Positions 1 to 8,690 are shown, numbered from the stretch's first letter. The stretch: DNA of 19,669 nt from Deltaproteobacteria bacterium (GCA_021159825.1 JAGHDR010000075.1:1-19669); one strand, 5' to 3'. Notes: generated by a model from the sequence alone, not told the origin. Program-made: numbers and translations.

Positions 1-1276
1 CCCCGACCCCCACAAAGAGGAGCAACCAGCCGCCTCCCTGGACCAGGGGAAAAAAGAGATTGGCGAAATAGGTGGCAGCACCCGAGTAGCCCATGGCAAG
101 TCCCAAAGAGATGCCCCCTCCGAATATAAACAGAGCCGTCCCCCATTCAAGATTCTTGTGGATATCTTCCCATTTCAGGATTCCAAACAGAACCAGAAGC
201 CCAACGGCCGACATTCCCGTCACGGAATAATGCACTCCGTGCAGGCCTTTTGTCAACCAGGCAATAAATGCCAGGCCGATGATAATGACGGTCGTTTTTT
301 CCATTGCGGTCCAGGGGCCGATTTCTTCGTCAAAATCAGGGAGCTTGAATTTGGGATCGGGTCTGAACACAAAGTAGACAATCAGCACCGCAACGGGCAC
401 CGTGAGAATAGCAGCCGGCATGGCGTACTTTATCCAGTCAAAAAAAGTGATTTCTATGCCCGCAAATTCGTGGAGGAAGGCGGCCGAAACCATACACCGG
501 CCACCGCCGATGAGCGTCCCCATGCCCCCACAGGAGCAGGCAAAGGGGAGGGACAGCATCATGAATTTTGCCGTATTGGTATGCGGCTCTATACCGACAG
601 CCCTCATGAGCGGGAGCATGGTGATGATCCCGATGGCGCAGGCGGCGGCATCATGCATAAAGCTGGACGCGATGCCGAGCCCCATGGCGATAATAAAGGT
701 AAACTTGACCACGCTGTTGCCGGCCTTCTTAACAATGAAATACCCCAGCCGCTTGGTCAGCCCTGCCTTATCCAAGGCAATCGCAAAGATCAGACAGCAC
801 ATGATAAAAATCACCACCGGGTGCATATAGGGCGCCCAGGCCCCTTTCACATCGGTTATGCCCATGAAGACCAGAAAGACGCCGATCATAATGGCCGTAA
901 TTTCAAGGGGAATGGGCTCAACGATAAAGAGAAAAATCAGTGTCGCCAATACAGCTAAGAACTTCTTGGCCCTGGGCGAGAGGCCGTTGACATAGTTAAC
1001 CTCAATCCCGGGTATGTTAAGCGTTTCGGCCGTTTCTTCCAAAAAGGCCGCGGTAGACTCTTTGGCGCCCGGATTTTTCGCTTCAACCACATATCCCTTG
1101 GTTTTATCCTTTTCTTCAGAGACCCGGGTGAAGTGCCGGCTGATTTGCTGAAGGAATTCCTGATTTATATCACCGGTTATCTTGAATCTGGTGCCCTCCG
1201 GTCTGGGTAATAGCAGAACCACAACCCCGAGCGCAAATGCCAAACAAAGCTGAAACCCCTTTGATTTTAAGAACAT
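1..1276 (-). CDS. DASS-superfamily permease, N-terminal 425 residues (3' end outside window)
   Basis: Inner-membrane secondary transporter of the divalent anion:sodium symporter (SLC13-like) fold; the substrate cannot be read from sequence. The ATG at 1276 follows a strong AAAGGAGG site. Helix 1 (about residues 8-25) ends in a Pro-x-Pro-Glu-Gly turn, usual after helix 1 in this family. A hydrophilic stretch of about 80 residues (26-105) follows, then many hydrophobic helices. At the position of the first SNT hairpin I read M207-H208-D209-A210. The stretch normally holding G-T-P-P-N reads GGGRC (257-261). The second half of the fold is only begun when the window ends. It is last in a minus-strand operon, 57 bp after a response regulator, and a paralogue of the permeases at 2283 and 11832. 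The superfamily is fairly sure; sulfate, sulfonate or dicarboxylate transport would be a guess. Confidence 0.85.
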   Translation of the reverse strand, partial: MFLKSKGFQLCLAFALGVVVLLLPRPEGTRFKITGDINQEFLQQISRHFTRVSEEKDKTKGYVVEAKNPGAKESTAAFLEETAETLNIPGIEVNYVNGLSPRAKKFLAVLATLIFLFIVEPIPLEITAIMIGVFLVFMGITDVKGAWAPYMHPVVIFIMCCLIFAIALDKAGLTKRLGYFIVKKAGNSVVKFTFIIAMGLGIASSFMHDAAACAIGIITMLPLMRAVGIEPHTNTAKFMMLSLPFACSCGGMGTLIGGGRCMVSAAFLHEFAGIEITFFDWIKYAMPAAILTVPVAVLIVYFVFRPDPKFKLPDFDEEIGPWTAMEKTTVIIIGLAFIAWLTKGLHGVHYSVTGMSAVGLLVLFGILKWEDIHKNLEWGTALFIFGGGISLGLAMGYSGAATYFANLFFPLVQGGGWLLLFVGVG

Positions 1277-1333
1277 CACTCCTCCTTTAACGTTAAATGG
1301 GCAATTCATGGGAATATCCTGTTTATCCGGATG

Positions 1334-1771
1334 TTATTCCAGCCCGTGTCCGGAGAGCGCTTCTCTGACGCGGGCCTCTCTTATCTTTTCTTCCTGGTTC
1401 CGTTTTTTTTGGGTGGCTTCCTGAATTTTTGCCATGAGTTGTTCTATCTCACACGGCTTCATCAGGTAATCAAAGGCCCCCAGTTTCATTCCTTCGATGG
1501 CCGACTCTATGGTACCGTGCCCGGTCAGCATGACAACCTCCATTAGGGGAAATGATTTCCGGATTTCGCCCAGGGTTTTGATGCCGCCCATCCCGGGCAT
1601 TTTGACATCCAGAATAACAACATCCGTATTTTGATGTGATTCGAGTATGTTCAGGGCCTCTTCTCCGCTGAAGGCCGTGATAACGGTAAGCGCCCTTTTT
1701 TCCAGGCGTTTCTTCATGGTCTCCACAAAGGGGACCTCATCATCTACCAGCATAACCATTGGATTAGGCAT
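1334..1771 (-). CDS. single-domain response regulator (NtrC-type receiver)
   Basis: A phosphoacceptor receiver of 145 residues with no output domain. The acidic pocket D10-D11, phosphoacceptor D55 in LDVKMPG, switch threonine T83 in MLTGHG and K105 in the MKPC segment are all present. The T-G-H-G-T-x-E and GAFDYL-x-KP wording is that of receivers normally joined to sigma-54 activators, but the protein ends after a charged helical tail of about 30 residues (KKRNQEEKIREAR). AGGAGGG lies ahead of ATG 1771. It is the fourth gene of the CBS-permease operon, 49 bp after another receiver and ahead of a permease. Its closest relative in the window is the receiver at 8754, which shares the opening LVDDEVPFVE and a similar tail. 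Its likely partner is one of the dCache kinases; the downstream target is unknown. Confidence 0.95.
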   Translation of the reverse strand: MPNPMVMLVDDEVPFVETMKKRLEKRALTVITAFSGEEALNILESHQNTDVVILDVKMPGMGGIKTLGEIRKSFPLMEVVMLTGHGTIESAIEGMKLGAFDYLMKPCEIEQLMAKIQEATQKKRNQEEKIREARVREALSGHGLE

Positions 1772-1820
1772 CCCTATCCCTCCTTTTTTTCAGGTCAAAA
1801 TCGTGCGTTTCCCCGTGCTT

Positions 1821-2258
1821 TCAATCGAGCGCGCTCCAGGGGGAAGTGGAAAGCTTTTCAGCAATTGCCCTGTTTATTTTTTCTTCCTGCTCCAATCTGC
1901 GGTCACAAGCGGCCCCTATCTTTTCCAGAAGGGTTGTCATATCAGACGGCTTCATGAGAAAATCGTAGGCTCCGTTTTTCAACCCTTCAATGGCCGTTTC
2001 CACGGTTCCGTGTCCGGTCAGCATAATCACTTCCGTTAAGGGTTTCATCTTTTTTATCGCTTTGAGTGTCTCAATGCCGCCGATACCGGGCATTTTGACA
2101 TCCACGATGGCCACGTCAAAATTGTATTGTCTCAGCTTTTCCAAGGCGTCTTCTCCGGTAAGCGCCGTATCGACATCAAAATCTCGGTTTCTCAGACGCT
2201 CGGCCAGGGCCTCCACCAAGTCCTCTTCATCGTCCACCAGCAGTATCCTCTTTTTCAT
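1821..2258 (-). CDS. single-domain response regulator (NtrC-type receiver)
   Basis: A stand-alone receiver of 145 residues. D9-D10, phosphoacceptor D53 (VDVKMPG), T81 (MLTGHG) and K103 (LMKPS) complete the phosphorylation site. After the receiver fold comes only a helical tail (about 115-145) beginning RRLEQEEKINRA, similar in length to the tails of the other receivers here. AGGAGG precedes ATG 2258. It starts 24 bp after the DASS permease stop and is followed by a second receiver, so it is clearly co-transcribed. Without a DNA-binding, cyclase or ATPase domain it must act by contact with a protein or as a phosphorelay or phosphate-sink intermediate; the sequence does not say which. Confidence 0.95.
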   Translation of the reverse strand: MKKRILLVDDEEDLVEALAERLRNRDFDVDTALTGEDALEKLRQYNFDVAIVDVKMPGIGGIETLKAIKKMKPLTEVIMLTGHGTVETAIEGLKNGAYDFLMKPSDMTTLLEKIGAACDRRLEQEEKINRAIAEKLSTSPWSALD

Positions 2259-2282
2259 GGGTCTTTATCCTCCTGTGGTAAA

Positions 2283-3896
2283 TTATTGACCGGTGGTCAT
2301 CAGGACCGCCTTTGCTGTCTCAGTGATCCCCGCGGGAAATCCTATTATATGGAATATTCCCATGAATTCCACGACCCAGGTAAGGCTAAGGGAAATGATC
2401 CACAAGACAAAGCCGTATTTCAGAAAATCAATGGGCTTTATCATCCGCTTGCCGGTATCTGGATAAAGGCCCAGTCCGTAAACAATGGCATTGTTCGGAG
2501 TCCCCACAATCAGGAAATGGGCAAACGACGTGGAAAAGGCCGTGGCAAGGCCAATGGCCCACGGCTCTCCCGGTACGCCGCTCATGATGCCCATGGGAAT
2601 GGCAATGGGGCCGAGAAGGGCCGTAGTTCCCGCGTCCGACATAAAGTTGGTCATGAGCCCCGAGAAGAAGCTCATACCGACCCACAACCCCAGACCGCTT
2701 CCGAAATTGAGGGCATTAAGCGCCGTGAGAAAGATCTGGGCCAGCCACAGTGCGGCGCCCGATTCCTTGAGGAGCGCCCCGAGGGTAAGCGCGCCGCAAT
2801 ACATAAACCATGCATCCCAGGATATGCCCCCCAGTATCTTTTTCCAATCTGAAATTCGGAACACCACCGGGATAATCAGCGCGAGCAGCGCAGGGCCCCC
2901 AAGGCCGAGATCATGCCCGCCGAAGATCCAGAGAACCAGTATCACGATCATCATGCCCAGCGCCACCTTTTCTCCATAGCGCATGGGTCCCATCCTTTGG
3001 GTCTCTTCTTTTATGGCCACCAGACCGGGGGTCAGGTCTTTTGTTTTCACCTTTCTGAAAACGAAAAGCATATAAAGGGCCACCGCCAGCCCCAGCACCG
3101 GCGCCAGGGGGAGTCCATACATCATCCACCGGCCGAAACTCATGGGAACATTGTAGTCGCCCCAGAAACCCATCATAATGACGTTTCTGCCGCCCGCGGC
3201 GGGCGAGCCCACACCGCCGACATTCAATGCAAAACATAAAGAGAGCAACAGGAGCTTTGCCAGTTGCGGATCATGCCGGACCGTTCCGCCCCGGTTGCCG
3301 GCTGAGACGGCGCCCATGTATACGGCTGCCATAACGGGCGCCATAAAGGCCGCCATGGCATGGGCCGAGATAAAGGACCCCAGAACGGACATGGAGACGC
3401 AAAGTACGATAATGGGCATTGCAAAACCCTTTGTCCAACCCAGAATCCAAGTGGCGAGCCGCTTATGGAGGCCCACGCTGATCACGGTAACCCCCATGCC
3501 CAGAACACCCAGGAGAAAGAGCGGCGCGTCGCCCGCAAAAGTCTCTCCGATCATTTTTTTCGGCAGCAGATGGAAGAAATATGCAAAGGTGGGCATGAGT
3601 ATCCCTACCAGTCCTATGGGGAGGGCTTCAGTGGCAAAGTAGATGACCGCCATGGGAATCATGCCCAACACCAGTTTCAGCTTCCAGGCGGCCTGGTTCA
3701 TATCGCTTGCCACGTGCCAATCGATCATCTGTTTTCCGAATCCGTGTTCCGTCACCAGATCGATCATGCTCCGGGGTGTGGGGATAACAAAGCCGACAAG
3801 GATAAACAACGACGCACCTGCAATAATCCAGAACAACTTGTTGGTGAACAGACCCCCGGCTTTTTTCTTCTCCTCTCCCGTATTACCGGGTGTCAT
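2283..3896 (-). CDS. divergent DASS (SLC13-like) permease, 537 residues
   Basis: Inner-membrane carrier of the DASS/ArsB-NhaD permease superfamily, full length. A short cytoplasmic N-terminus leads to helix 1 (about 20-39), an IPTPRSM turn, a roughly 30-residue polar loop and then two inverted halves. At the two hairpin positions where classical carriers have Ser-Asn-Thr, I read S177-A178-H179-A180 and S420-D421-A422. The first half then carries GGRN (235-238) where G-T-P-P-N is usual; the second half keeps GTPNN (465-469). The ATG overlaps the stop of the upstream CBS gene (ATGA) behind AAGGAGG, implying coupled translation. Two receivers follow within 24 bp. The CBS partner and receivers suggest that activity or expression responds to energy state and an external signal. 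The substrate is undetermined. Confidence 0.9.
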   Translation of the reverse strand: MTPGNTGEEKKKAGGLFTNKLFWIIAGASLFILVGFVIPTPRSMIDLVTEHGFGKQMIDWHVASDMNQAAWKLKLVLGMIPMAVIYFATEALPIGLVGILMPTFAYFFHLLPKKMIGETFAGDAPLFLLGVLGMGVTVISVGLHKRLATWILGWTKGFAMPIIVLCVSMSVLGSFISAHAMAAFMAPVMAAVYMGAVSAGNRGGTVRHDPQLAKLLLLSLCFALNVGGVGSPAAGGRNVIMMGFWGDYNVPMSFGRWMMYGLPLAPVLGLAVALYMLFVFRKVKTKDLTPGLVAIKEETQRMGPMRYGEKVALGMMIVILVLWIFGGHDLGLGGPALLALIIPVVFRISDWKKILGGISWDAWFMYCGALTLGALLKESGAALWLAQIFLTALNALNFGSGLGLWVGMSFFSGLMTNFMSDAGTTALLGPIAIPMGIMSGVPGEPWAIGLATAFSTSFAHFLIVGTPNNAIVYGLGLYPDTGKRMIKPIDFLKYGFVLWIISLSLTWVVEFMGIFHIIGFPAGITETAKAVLMTTGQ

Positions 3897-4462
3897 CGCT
3901 TTTCCTCCTTAATACCGCACAATTTGATTCGTTCAGATATCAACCTGAACATGTCCGTCAATCGCAAGACACCCACAATATTCTTTTCCCTGGTTACCAA
4001 CAGAGATTGATGATGCCCGAGAATTAGGGTATGCAAAGCCTCTCCCAGTGTGGCATTCTCATCTACTTTTTCACCTTCGGTGGGGCGATACATGATATCT
4101 TTCACCTTTTTGCCGGCGACCCTGTGGCAGAGAAAATCCAGATTGTCCTGCCACAGCCTGGAGCTTTCCATCATAGACTTGATGAGCAAGGGAGACAGCC
4201 CGGAAAGGGAGGTGGATCTCATGTCTCCAAATCCTTCGTATTTCGGCTCGAGTGATCTGATCAAATCCCACTGGCTCACTTTCCCCACAATCCTTTTTTC
4301 TCCGTCATAAACCAGGATCGCACGGTGCGCATACCGAGTCTTGTCAAAGTCATCCTGAGCCTTTTCGAGGGTGATCACAGCCTCGTAAACACTAAATTCT
4401 TCCGGAACGGTTGGATATTCTTCGAGAGGAACCATTATTTCCTTTACGGTCGTTTTTTTCAC
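3893..4462 (-). CDS. paired CBS-domain protein
   Basis: A soluble 189-residue protein with two CBS modules (about 6-75 and 122-185), separated by an unusually long helical linker of roughly 45 residues. Each CBS begins with the typical V-x-(E/D)-I-M motif (VKEIMVP and VKDIMYR) and ends with a G-x-(V/L) strand and a D-x-x-R helix. CBS pairs commonly bind AMP, ATP or related nucleotides and often gate adjacent transporters. The GTG start at 4462 is chosen for the GGAGGAGG placed about 8 bp before it; no ATG fits better. It is first in the operon, about 58 nt below the predicted sigma-54 start site, and overlaps the permease by ATGA. The CBS half of the fusion protein at 13740 has the same architecture, including the long linker, so the two are paralogues. 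Nucleotide binding is inferred from the family. Confidence 0.92.
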   Translation of the reverse strand: MKKTTVKEIMVPLEEYPTVPEEFSVYEAVITLEKAQDDFDKTRYAHRAILVYDGEKRIVGKVSQWDLIRSLEPKYEGFGDMRSTSLSGLSPLLIKSMMESSRLWQDNLDFLCHRVAGKKVKDIMYRPTEGEKVDENATLGEALHTLILGHHQSLLVTREKNIVGVLRLTDMFRLISERIKLCGIKEEKR

Positions 4463-4529
4463 AGCACCCTCCTCCTTTTTACTTTTTTGGAAATATACGG
4501 GGTTATTGGGTTATTGTCTCTTGGTATCA

Positions 4530-4545
4530 AGCATGAAGCGTGCCA
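4530..4545 (-). promoter_or_regulatory. sigma-54 (-24/-12) promoter of the CBS-permease operon
   Basis: On the minus strand the sequence reads TGGCACGCTTCATGCT. It matches the -24 element TGGCACG exactly and the -12 element TTGCW at all but one base, with the obligatory ten bases between GG and GC. The predicted start of transcription is near 4520, giving a 5' leader of about 58 nt before the GTG at 4462. A conserved palindromic element sits upstream at 4664-4691. The downstream bases (CTTGATACC) resemble those after the second sigma-54 promoter at 17047. Confidence 0.8.
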
Positions 4546-4663
4546 TTGAAAATGATTGCGGGATTTCGAATGAAAAAGGCGAAATAGGGCAATATTTCAA
4601 GTCGGTAAGTTCGGTTATGGATTTTTGTTCCATGGGTGAGATGGTTGAACTTATAGATCCAGG

Positions 4664-4691
4664 GTGTCAGGAAATTTTACAGACTGTAAAG
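4664..4691 (-). promoter_or_regulatory. putative enhancer-binding-protein site (copy 1)
   Basis: On the plus strand the 28-bp element reads GTGTCAGGA, two variable bases, TTTTACAG, two variable bases, TGTAAAG. It contains the perfect palindrome TTTACAG-A-CTGTAAA (4676-4690), centred about 140 bp upstream of the -24 element, a normal distance for sigma-54 activators. The copy at 17159-17186 matches at 24 of 28 positions and lies in the same orientation relative to its own sigma-54 promoter. The cognate activator is not in the window. Confidence 0.7.
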
Positions 4692-4836
4692 TTTCATGTG
4701 CGGATGCCGTTCAACGGCCCCCTGATGGACACGCTCGACAAGATGAGAGGGGTCCGCCTAAAACTCCGATATAAGGATTGAAAAAAATCGCATTTTTTTT
4801 TGAAAAAACTTTCAACTTATTGATTTCATTTCCTAT

Positions 4837-6216
4837 TCAAATCCCAAGCAGGAAACTTGCCGTAGTGAAGTAAATGAAAAGCCCCGTGATGTCCACGATG
4901 GTTGTGAGCGCAGGGCTTGCCACCACGGCTGGATCGAGATTCAGCTTGACCGCTGCCAGAGGGAGCAGGGCGCCGATCAGGGTCGATGTCAGGACCTGAA
5001 GCCCTAAAGCCACGCCGACTGCAAGCCCGATAGAAGCGAGAGAATACCCTTCCGGTTTGCTTGAGTTTCCGGCGAAAACGACCACACGCCCGAAGGCAAG
5101 CCCTGCCAGCAAAAGGGCCATGGGCAGTCCCACCTTGAATTCCTTCCAGAGCACCCTGAGGATATCCCCGGGGGATATCTCCCTGACGGCAAGGGCGCGG
5201 ACGACGAGTGTTGCGGATTGACTTCCCGTGTTGCCGCCGGTATCCGCCAGCATGGGCATGAAAGTGGCCAAAATAGCGAATTGGAGCAACAGACCCTCAA
5301 AACGCTGCACAATATAGCCGGACACCAGGCCCAGGGCTGAAAGGACCACGAGCCAGATGCAGCGGTTCTTGAAATGCCCCCAGGATGAGGTCCTCATGTA
5401 GGCGCCTGTTTCATGGCTCCCGGCGATGGCCATGAACTTTTCCATATCCTCGGTATTCTCCTGGTTGATGATATCGATGGCGTCGTCGTGGGTGATGATT
5501 CCCACGAGCACATTGTTGCCGTTGACCACGGGCAGGGCGATCAGGTCGTACTTCGCAATCTTCCGGGCCGCATCCTCCTGGTCGTCGCTGACGAGGGCAT
5601 AGATAAGATCCCGATGCATGAGATCCTCAATCCGTTTCTCAGGTCTTGAAAGGATAAGGTCCTTGAGGGAGAGGAATCCGATCAGTCTCCTGTCCGGATC
5701 CAGCACATAAGAGTAATAGATGGTTTCCTTGTCAGGGGCTTCCCGTCTCAGTTTGGCCAGGGCCTCCTGGACCGATTGGTCTGGAGAAAGGATGGCGTAG
5801 TCCGAGGTCATCACCGCGCCGGCCGTTCCCTCGGCATAAGAGAAAAGGCGCCGGATGTCCTCTCGCTCGGCCTGGGCAAGGACGGGCATGAGGGTCTCCT
5901 GCTTATCCTCGGGCAGTCGCTTGAGGAGGTCCACACGTTCGTCCGCGGACATGTGGGTCACGATCCGGGCCAGCTCCCGGCGCTTCAGGGATTCGGCCAA
6001 CTCCACCTGGATGTCCTGGTCCAGGGTCCCGAAAATTTCGGCCCGCATCCGAGGTTCAAGGAGGGTTAAAACATGCCAGATCTCTTGAACGGAAAGCGCT
6101 CCCAGAAACCCGGCCACCGAGGCGGGGTGCAAAGAGGCGCAGAATGCCTGAATGGCCTTATCGTCATTTTTTTTAATGCACTCCCGTAACTCGGGAGCAA
6201 GGAAGGGATTTTCCAT
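4837..6216 (-). CDS. mgtE: magnesium transporter MgtE
   Basis: A Mg2+-gated Mg2+ channel of the inner membrane, 459 residues, a normal length for the family. The order is: cytoplasmic helical N-domain (1-125), CBS pair (about 130-250, with the usual D-Y-(A/I)-I and D-L-I segments), plug helix (about 255-278) and five membrane helices (about 285-459). The signatures PMLADTGGN-TGSQSATLVVR (near 321-340) and LTTIVDITGL (437-446) are present. D442 aligns with the pore aspartate essential in Thermus MgtE. ATG 6216 follows GGAGGTG directly abutting a strong hairpin (6227-6255). It is transcribed in the same direction as the CBS-permease operon, but 374 bp and a separate promoter lie between them, so a functional link is not implied. 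Identification is secure. Confidence 0.97.
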   Translation of the reverse strand: MENPFLAPELRECIKKNDDKAIQAFCASLHPASVAGFLGALSVQEIWHVLTLLEPRMRAEIFGTLDQDIQVELAESLKRRELARIVTHMSADERVDLLKRLPEDKQETLMPVLAQAEREDIRRLFSYAEGTAGAVMTSDYAILSPDQSVQEALAKLRREAPDKETIYYSYVLDPDRRLIGFLSLKDLILSRPEKRIEDLMHRDLIYALVSDDQEDAARKIAKYDLIALPVVNGNNVLVGIITHDDAIDIINQENTEDMEKFMAIAGSHETGAYMRTSSWGHFKNRCIWLVVLSALGLVSGYIVQRFEGLLLQFAILATFMPMLADTGGNTGSQSATLVVRALAVREISPGDILRVLWKEFKVGLPMALLLAGLAFGRVVVFAGNSSKPEGYSLASIGLAVGVALGLQVLTSTLIGALLPLAAVKLNLDPAVVASPALTTIVDITGLFIYFTTASFLLGI

Positions 6217-6226
6217 GGCTCACCTC

Positions 6227-6255
6227 CTGGGGCCGCATCATGGGTGCGGCCCCAG
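6227..6255 (-). promoter_or_regulatory. mgtE leader hairpin adjoining the ribosome-binding site
   Basis: A perfect 11-bp stem (CTGGGGCCGCA with TGCGGCCCCAG) and a 7-nt loop lie in the mgtE leader. The last bases of the 3' arm run into the GGAGGTG that serves the ATG at 6216. A second pairing, GGTGAAC (6256-6262) with GTTCACC (6295-6301), lies just upstream. No T-run follows, so it is not an intrinsic terminator. An RBS-occluding or ribosome-stalling control element is plausible. I cannot match it to a known Mg2+ riboswitch by eye. Confidence 0.55.
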
Positions 6256-6416
6256 GGTGAACCAGTGCATCCTAAAAGGGGAAAAGGGGGGTGGCGTTCA
6301 CCGGTTTGGAGACCGCAATTGCACGCTGCGGCTGAACTGAGTTTTCTTTTTCCGGGCTGCATGTGTGCATCAATTGCTGAGCACACGGGCCATCATCATC
6401 GTCCATTTGTGTGTTC

Positions 6417-6887
6417 CTATAATACCCACTTATGATATGCTGCGGCATCCTCTCGAAAATCTCCTCCGCAACATAGACTTCTACAACTGTTCTCCCAATT
6501 TCGCTTCCACCCACTACCCCTTTTCATTTCGGTTGTCAATCTCAAAAGCGGCATATTTTTTTGGGCATTTAGCTGATGATTCACGCCAATCGCTGGTAGC
6601 TTCGGCCTTCCATTTACCCGAACGACCATTTGTCGGGTAATCCCGCTGTAAGCAAACACGACGCTTCTTCCGCTTCGATCCGCTTGTAAACCATATGGAC
6701 AGAGCAATTTGGTGCATATTAGAGGAGTAGACTGATGCCTGTATCGCTCCACCCGGGGAAGAAAGGTCCGGCGGATTTTCTGAACCTGAAGACGCTGTTC
6801 GCGGCTTAGATTCGGAATCAGGTCCAGGTACCCTTTGACGGTCTTTCCCTTCTCACGGTTTTGCTTCAGCCTTAGTCCCGGTGTAAT
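6417..6887 (-). pseudogene. possible remnant of a Spy/CpxP-like periplasmic protein gene
   Basis: The minus-strand frame is open for 156 codons but has no ATG or ribosome-binding site near its beginning. The first 46 or so residues (6869 down to 6732) include IPNLSREQRLQVQKIRR and a following FLPRVE. This resembles the L-T-x-x-Q helical repeats of Spy/CpxP/ZraP periplasmic proteins. Beyond that the predicted protein turns Cys/Arg-rich and looks non-coding. It could be the tail of a disrupted gene, or coincidence. The distal part (6417-6720) may instead belong to a dispersed repeat. Confidence 0.22.
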
Positions 6888-6891
6888 TCAT

Positions 6892-6920
6892 TTGACAATA
6901 CTTAACGATCATCATAAACT
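6892..6920 (+). promoter_or_regulatory. sigma-70-like promoter for the kinase operon
   Basis: A perfect -35 TTGACA (6892-6897), a 17-bp spacer and TAAACT (6915-6920, four of six consensus bases) give a predicted start near 6927, about 36 nt before the kinase ATG. No -24/-12 promoter and no copy of the TTTACA-N3-TGTAAA element is visible in front of this operon, unlike the two permease operons. Confidence 0.5.
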
Positions 6921-6962
6921 GTTGGCCGAAAATGATGTTCGTCCTCCATAAGGTTTTGGGTT

Positions 6963-8690
6963 ATGACAAAGCAGCATGATAAACAAAAACCAAATAACTA
7001 CTATCGTCTACTGACCAGAAATATGCTGCTGACCATTATTATTGTTTCGGTCATGCCCATGATCCTGATCAGCGGCCTTATCCTTTACCAGTTCGAAAAT
7101 TCCTACCAGGAAAAAGTGCATGCCCATCTCAAGGAACTGGTACTCAAACATAAGCAGAATATAGACACGTTCTTGCGGGAAAAACTGGACAACATCCGTT
7201 TTCTTGGGATTTCCTTCTCTTTTGACGAGTTGAAGGATGAAGATTTTCTAAGGGATCGACTGGCAGGTCTGCAACAGGTTTACGGACGCGTTTTTGTTGA
7301 TCTTGGCGTTGTGAATTCCGAAGGAATTCAAGTGGCCTATGCCGGCCCGTTTAAATTGGGGAGGGCTGTTTATTCCGATGCGAGCTGGTTTTCAACGGCC
7401 TTGCAGCGCGACTATTTCAAGAGCGATGTTTTCCTGGGGCTGCGAGGCCTGCCCCATTTTATTATTGCCGTCAGAGAGAACTGGAAGGGTGAGAAGTGGA
7501 TTCTTCGCGCTACCATCGATTTTGTAGCCTTTAATAACCTGGTGGAAAACATCCGTATCGGACAGACGGGTTTTGCTTTCATCCTCAACAGGAAAGCGGA
7601 GTTTCAGACCAAGCCGCTCCTTGAACTGGTTCCGGACAGGGAACCTTATATGGGTTTTCTGCGCGACAGCCGGAATTTTAAGGATGGGGTTCGGATCGTA
7701 GAGCAGGATAACTCGACCGGACATAAAATCATTTATGTGGCTGCCGTCTTAAAGCATGGAGACTGGCTCCTTGTTTATCAGCAAAAGGCCTCGGACGCCT
7801 TTTCGGATCTCGGGACTACAATCAGAATAACCCTTGCTCTCATCCTCATGGGTACGATTTGTATCGTGACCACGGCATTTGTGCTATCCAGGAAAATGGT
7901 GGCCCGCGTGGCAAAGGCAGACAGGGAAAACGAATTGATGAATGATCAGATCGTCGAAACGGGAAAGCTCGCTTCCCTTGGTGAGATGGCGACCGGAATT
8001 GCCCATGAAATCAATAACCCGGTGGCCATCATGGTGGAAGAAGCGGGATGGATAGAGGATTTGATGGAGGAAGAGGAATTTCAGAAGGGGGAAAACCTGG
8101 CGGAGTTTGAACGTGCTTTGAAACAGATCAAGACCCAGGGCAGACGCTGCAAAGACATTACCCATAAACTGCTGAGTTTTGCCAGGAAAACAGATTCACG
8201 GATTCAGGATGTTTCCGTTAATGCCCTTTTAGAAGAACTGATCATGCTCTCCGAACAAAGGGCAAAATACAGCAATGTGACGATCCATGCGGCGCTTCAG
8301 GAAAACCTTCCCACCGTGAGGGTTTCGGAAAGCGAACTTCAGCAGGTTTTTCTCAACCTGATCAACAACGCCCTTGACGCCATGGAGAAAATCGGTGGAA
8401 ACCTGCGAATATCGACGCAGATGGAAGAGAGCCATATCATCATAGGGGATCACATCCTCATCGAGGTAGCCGACGACGGGCCGGGCATTCCCACTGTGAA
8501 TCTTGCAAAGATTTTTGATCCGTTCTTTACCACAAAGCCCGTGGGAAAAGGCACCGGCCTGGGGCTATCCATCTGCTATGGGATTATTAAGAAAATGGGC
8601 GGCAATATTGAAGCACGAAGCGTCATTGATGGGGGGACCACCTTTACGGTGAAGCTGCCCCTGCCGAAATCAGAAGAGGGAAATGCCTGA
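6963..8690 (+). CDS. dCache sensor histidine kinase
   Basis: A membrane-bound sensor kinase of 575 residues. Helix 1 (about 20-42) and helix 2 (about 285-307) bracket a periplasmic double-Cache sensor (45-280) containing [21 protein letters not shown] and PHFIIA. There is almost no linker and no HAMP signature before the kinase core. H348 in the AHEINNP H-box is the phospho-acceptor. The ATP-binding domain has N468-N469 ([10 protein letters not shown]), a DDGPGIP G1 box, the F box [13 protein letters not shown] and GTGLGLS. The core is of the NtrB/ZraS type that partners sigma-54 activator receivers. Only a weak AAGG precedes ATG 6963. Two receivers follow (63 bp, then 14 bp), its likely phosphorylation targets. 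The kinase at 15274 is a clear paralogue with the same sensor motifs, so a related ligand is likely; which ligand is not known. Confidence 0.95.
   Translation: MTKQHDKQKPNNYYRLLTRNMLLTIIIVSVMPMILISGLILYQFENSYQEKVHAHLKELVLKHKQNIDTFLREKLDNIRFLGISFSFDELKDEDFLRDRLAGLQQVYGRVFVDLGVVNSEGIQVAYAGPFKLGRAVYSDASWFSTALQRDYFKSDVFLGLRGLPHFIIAVRENWKGEKWILRATIDFVAFNNLVENIRIGQTGFAFILNRKAEFQTKPLLELVPDREPYMGFLRDSRNFKDGVRIVEQDNSTGHKIIYVAAVLKHGDWLLVYQQKASDAFSDLGTTIRITLALILMGTICIVTTAFVLSRKMVARVAKADRENELMNDQIVETGKLASLGEMATGIAHEINNPVAIMVEEAGWIEDLMEEEEFQKGENLAEFERALKQIKTQGRRCKDITHKLLSFARKTDSRIQDVSVNALLEELIMLSEQRAKYSNVTIHAALQENLPTVRVSESELQQVFLNLINNALDAMEKIGGNLRISTQMEESHIIIGDHILIEVADDGPGIPTVNLAKIFDPFFTTKPVGKGTGLGLSICYGIIKKMGGNIEARSVIDGGTTFTVKLPLPKSEEGNA

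Larger units (their letters stand above)
4463..4836. other. intergenic region between mgtE and the CBS-permease operon
   Basis: This 374-bp stretch holds the sigma-54 promoter and its upstream palindrome. The segment next to mgtE is very A/T-rich (4780-4836). On the minus strand it offers a weak TTGAAA/TTTCAA-type pairing with T-runs that could end mgtE transcription, but no convincing stem. A possible 82-91 codon reading frame on the plus strand (from 4506 or 4534) runs straight through both control sites, lacks a ribosome-binding site and is not called as a gene. Confidence 0.6.
6256..6962. other. long intergenic region between divergent mgtE and the histidine kinase operon
   Basis: About 700 bp without a convincing gene. 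It holds the mgtE leader (right-hand boundary unknown), a hairpin at 6614-6640 (TTACCCGA, 11-nt loop, TCGGGTAA), a possible decayed coding stretch on the minus strand (6417-6887) and a sigma-70-like promoter (6892-6920) for the plus-strand kinase operon. Several short frames of 60-110 codons exist on both strands, but none has a good ribosome-binding site or a recognised domain. Confidence 0.5.

Noticed and set aside
158..958. Long plus-strand frame of 266 codons
   Set aside because: It is antisense to the partial DASS permease, whose membrane helices and family motifs are unmistakable; the plus-strand product is His/Gly/Asp-rich and featureless.
4506..4781. Plus-strand frame of 91 codons between mgtE and the CBS operon
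   Set aside because: No ribosome-binding site, no recognised family, and it runs through the sigma-54 promoter and its upstream palindrome.
6901..6960. Possible sigma-54 promoter (TGGCCGAAAATGATG) before the kinase at 6963
   Set aside because: The -12 GC is missing at the required spacing, and no upstream palindrome of the shared type is present; a TTGACA promoter fits better.
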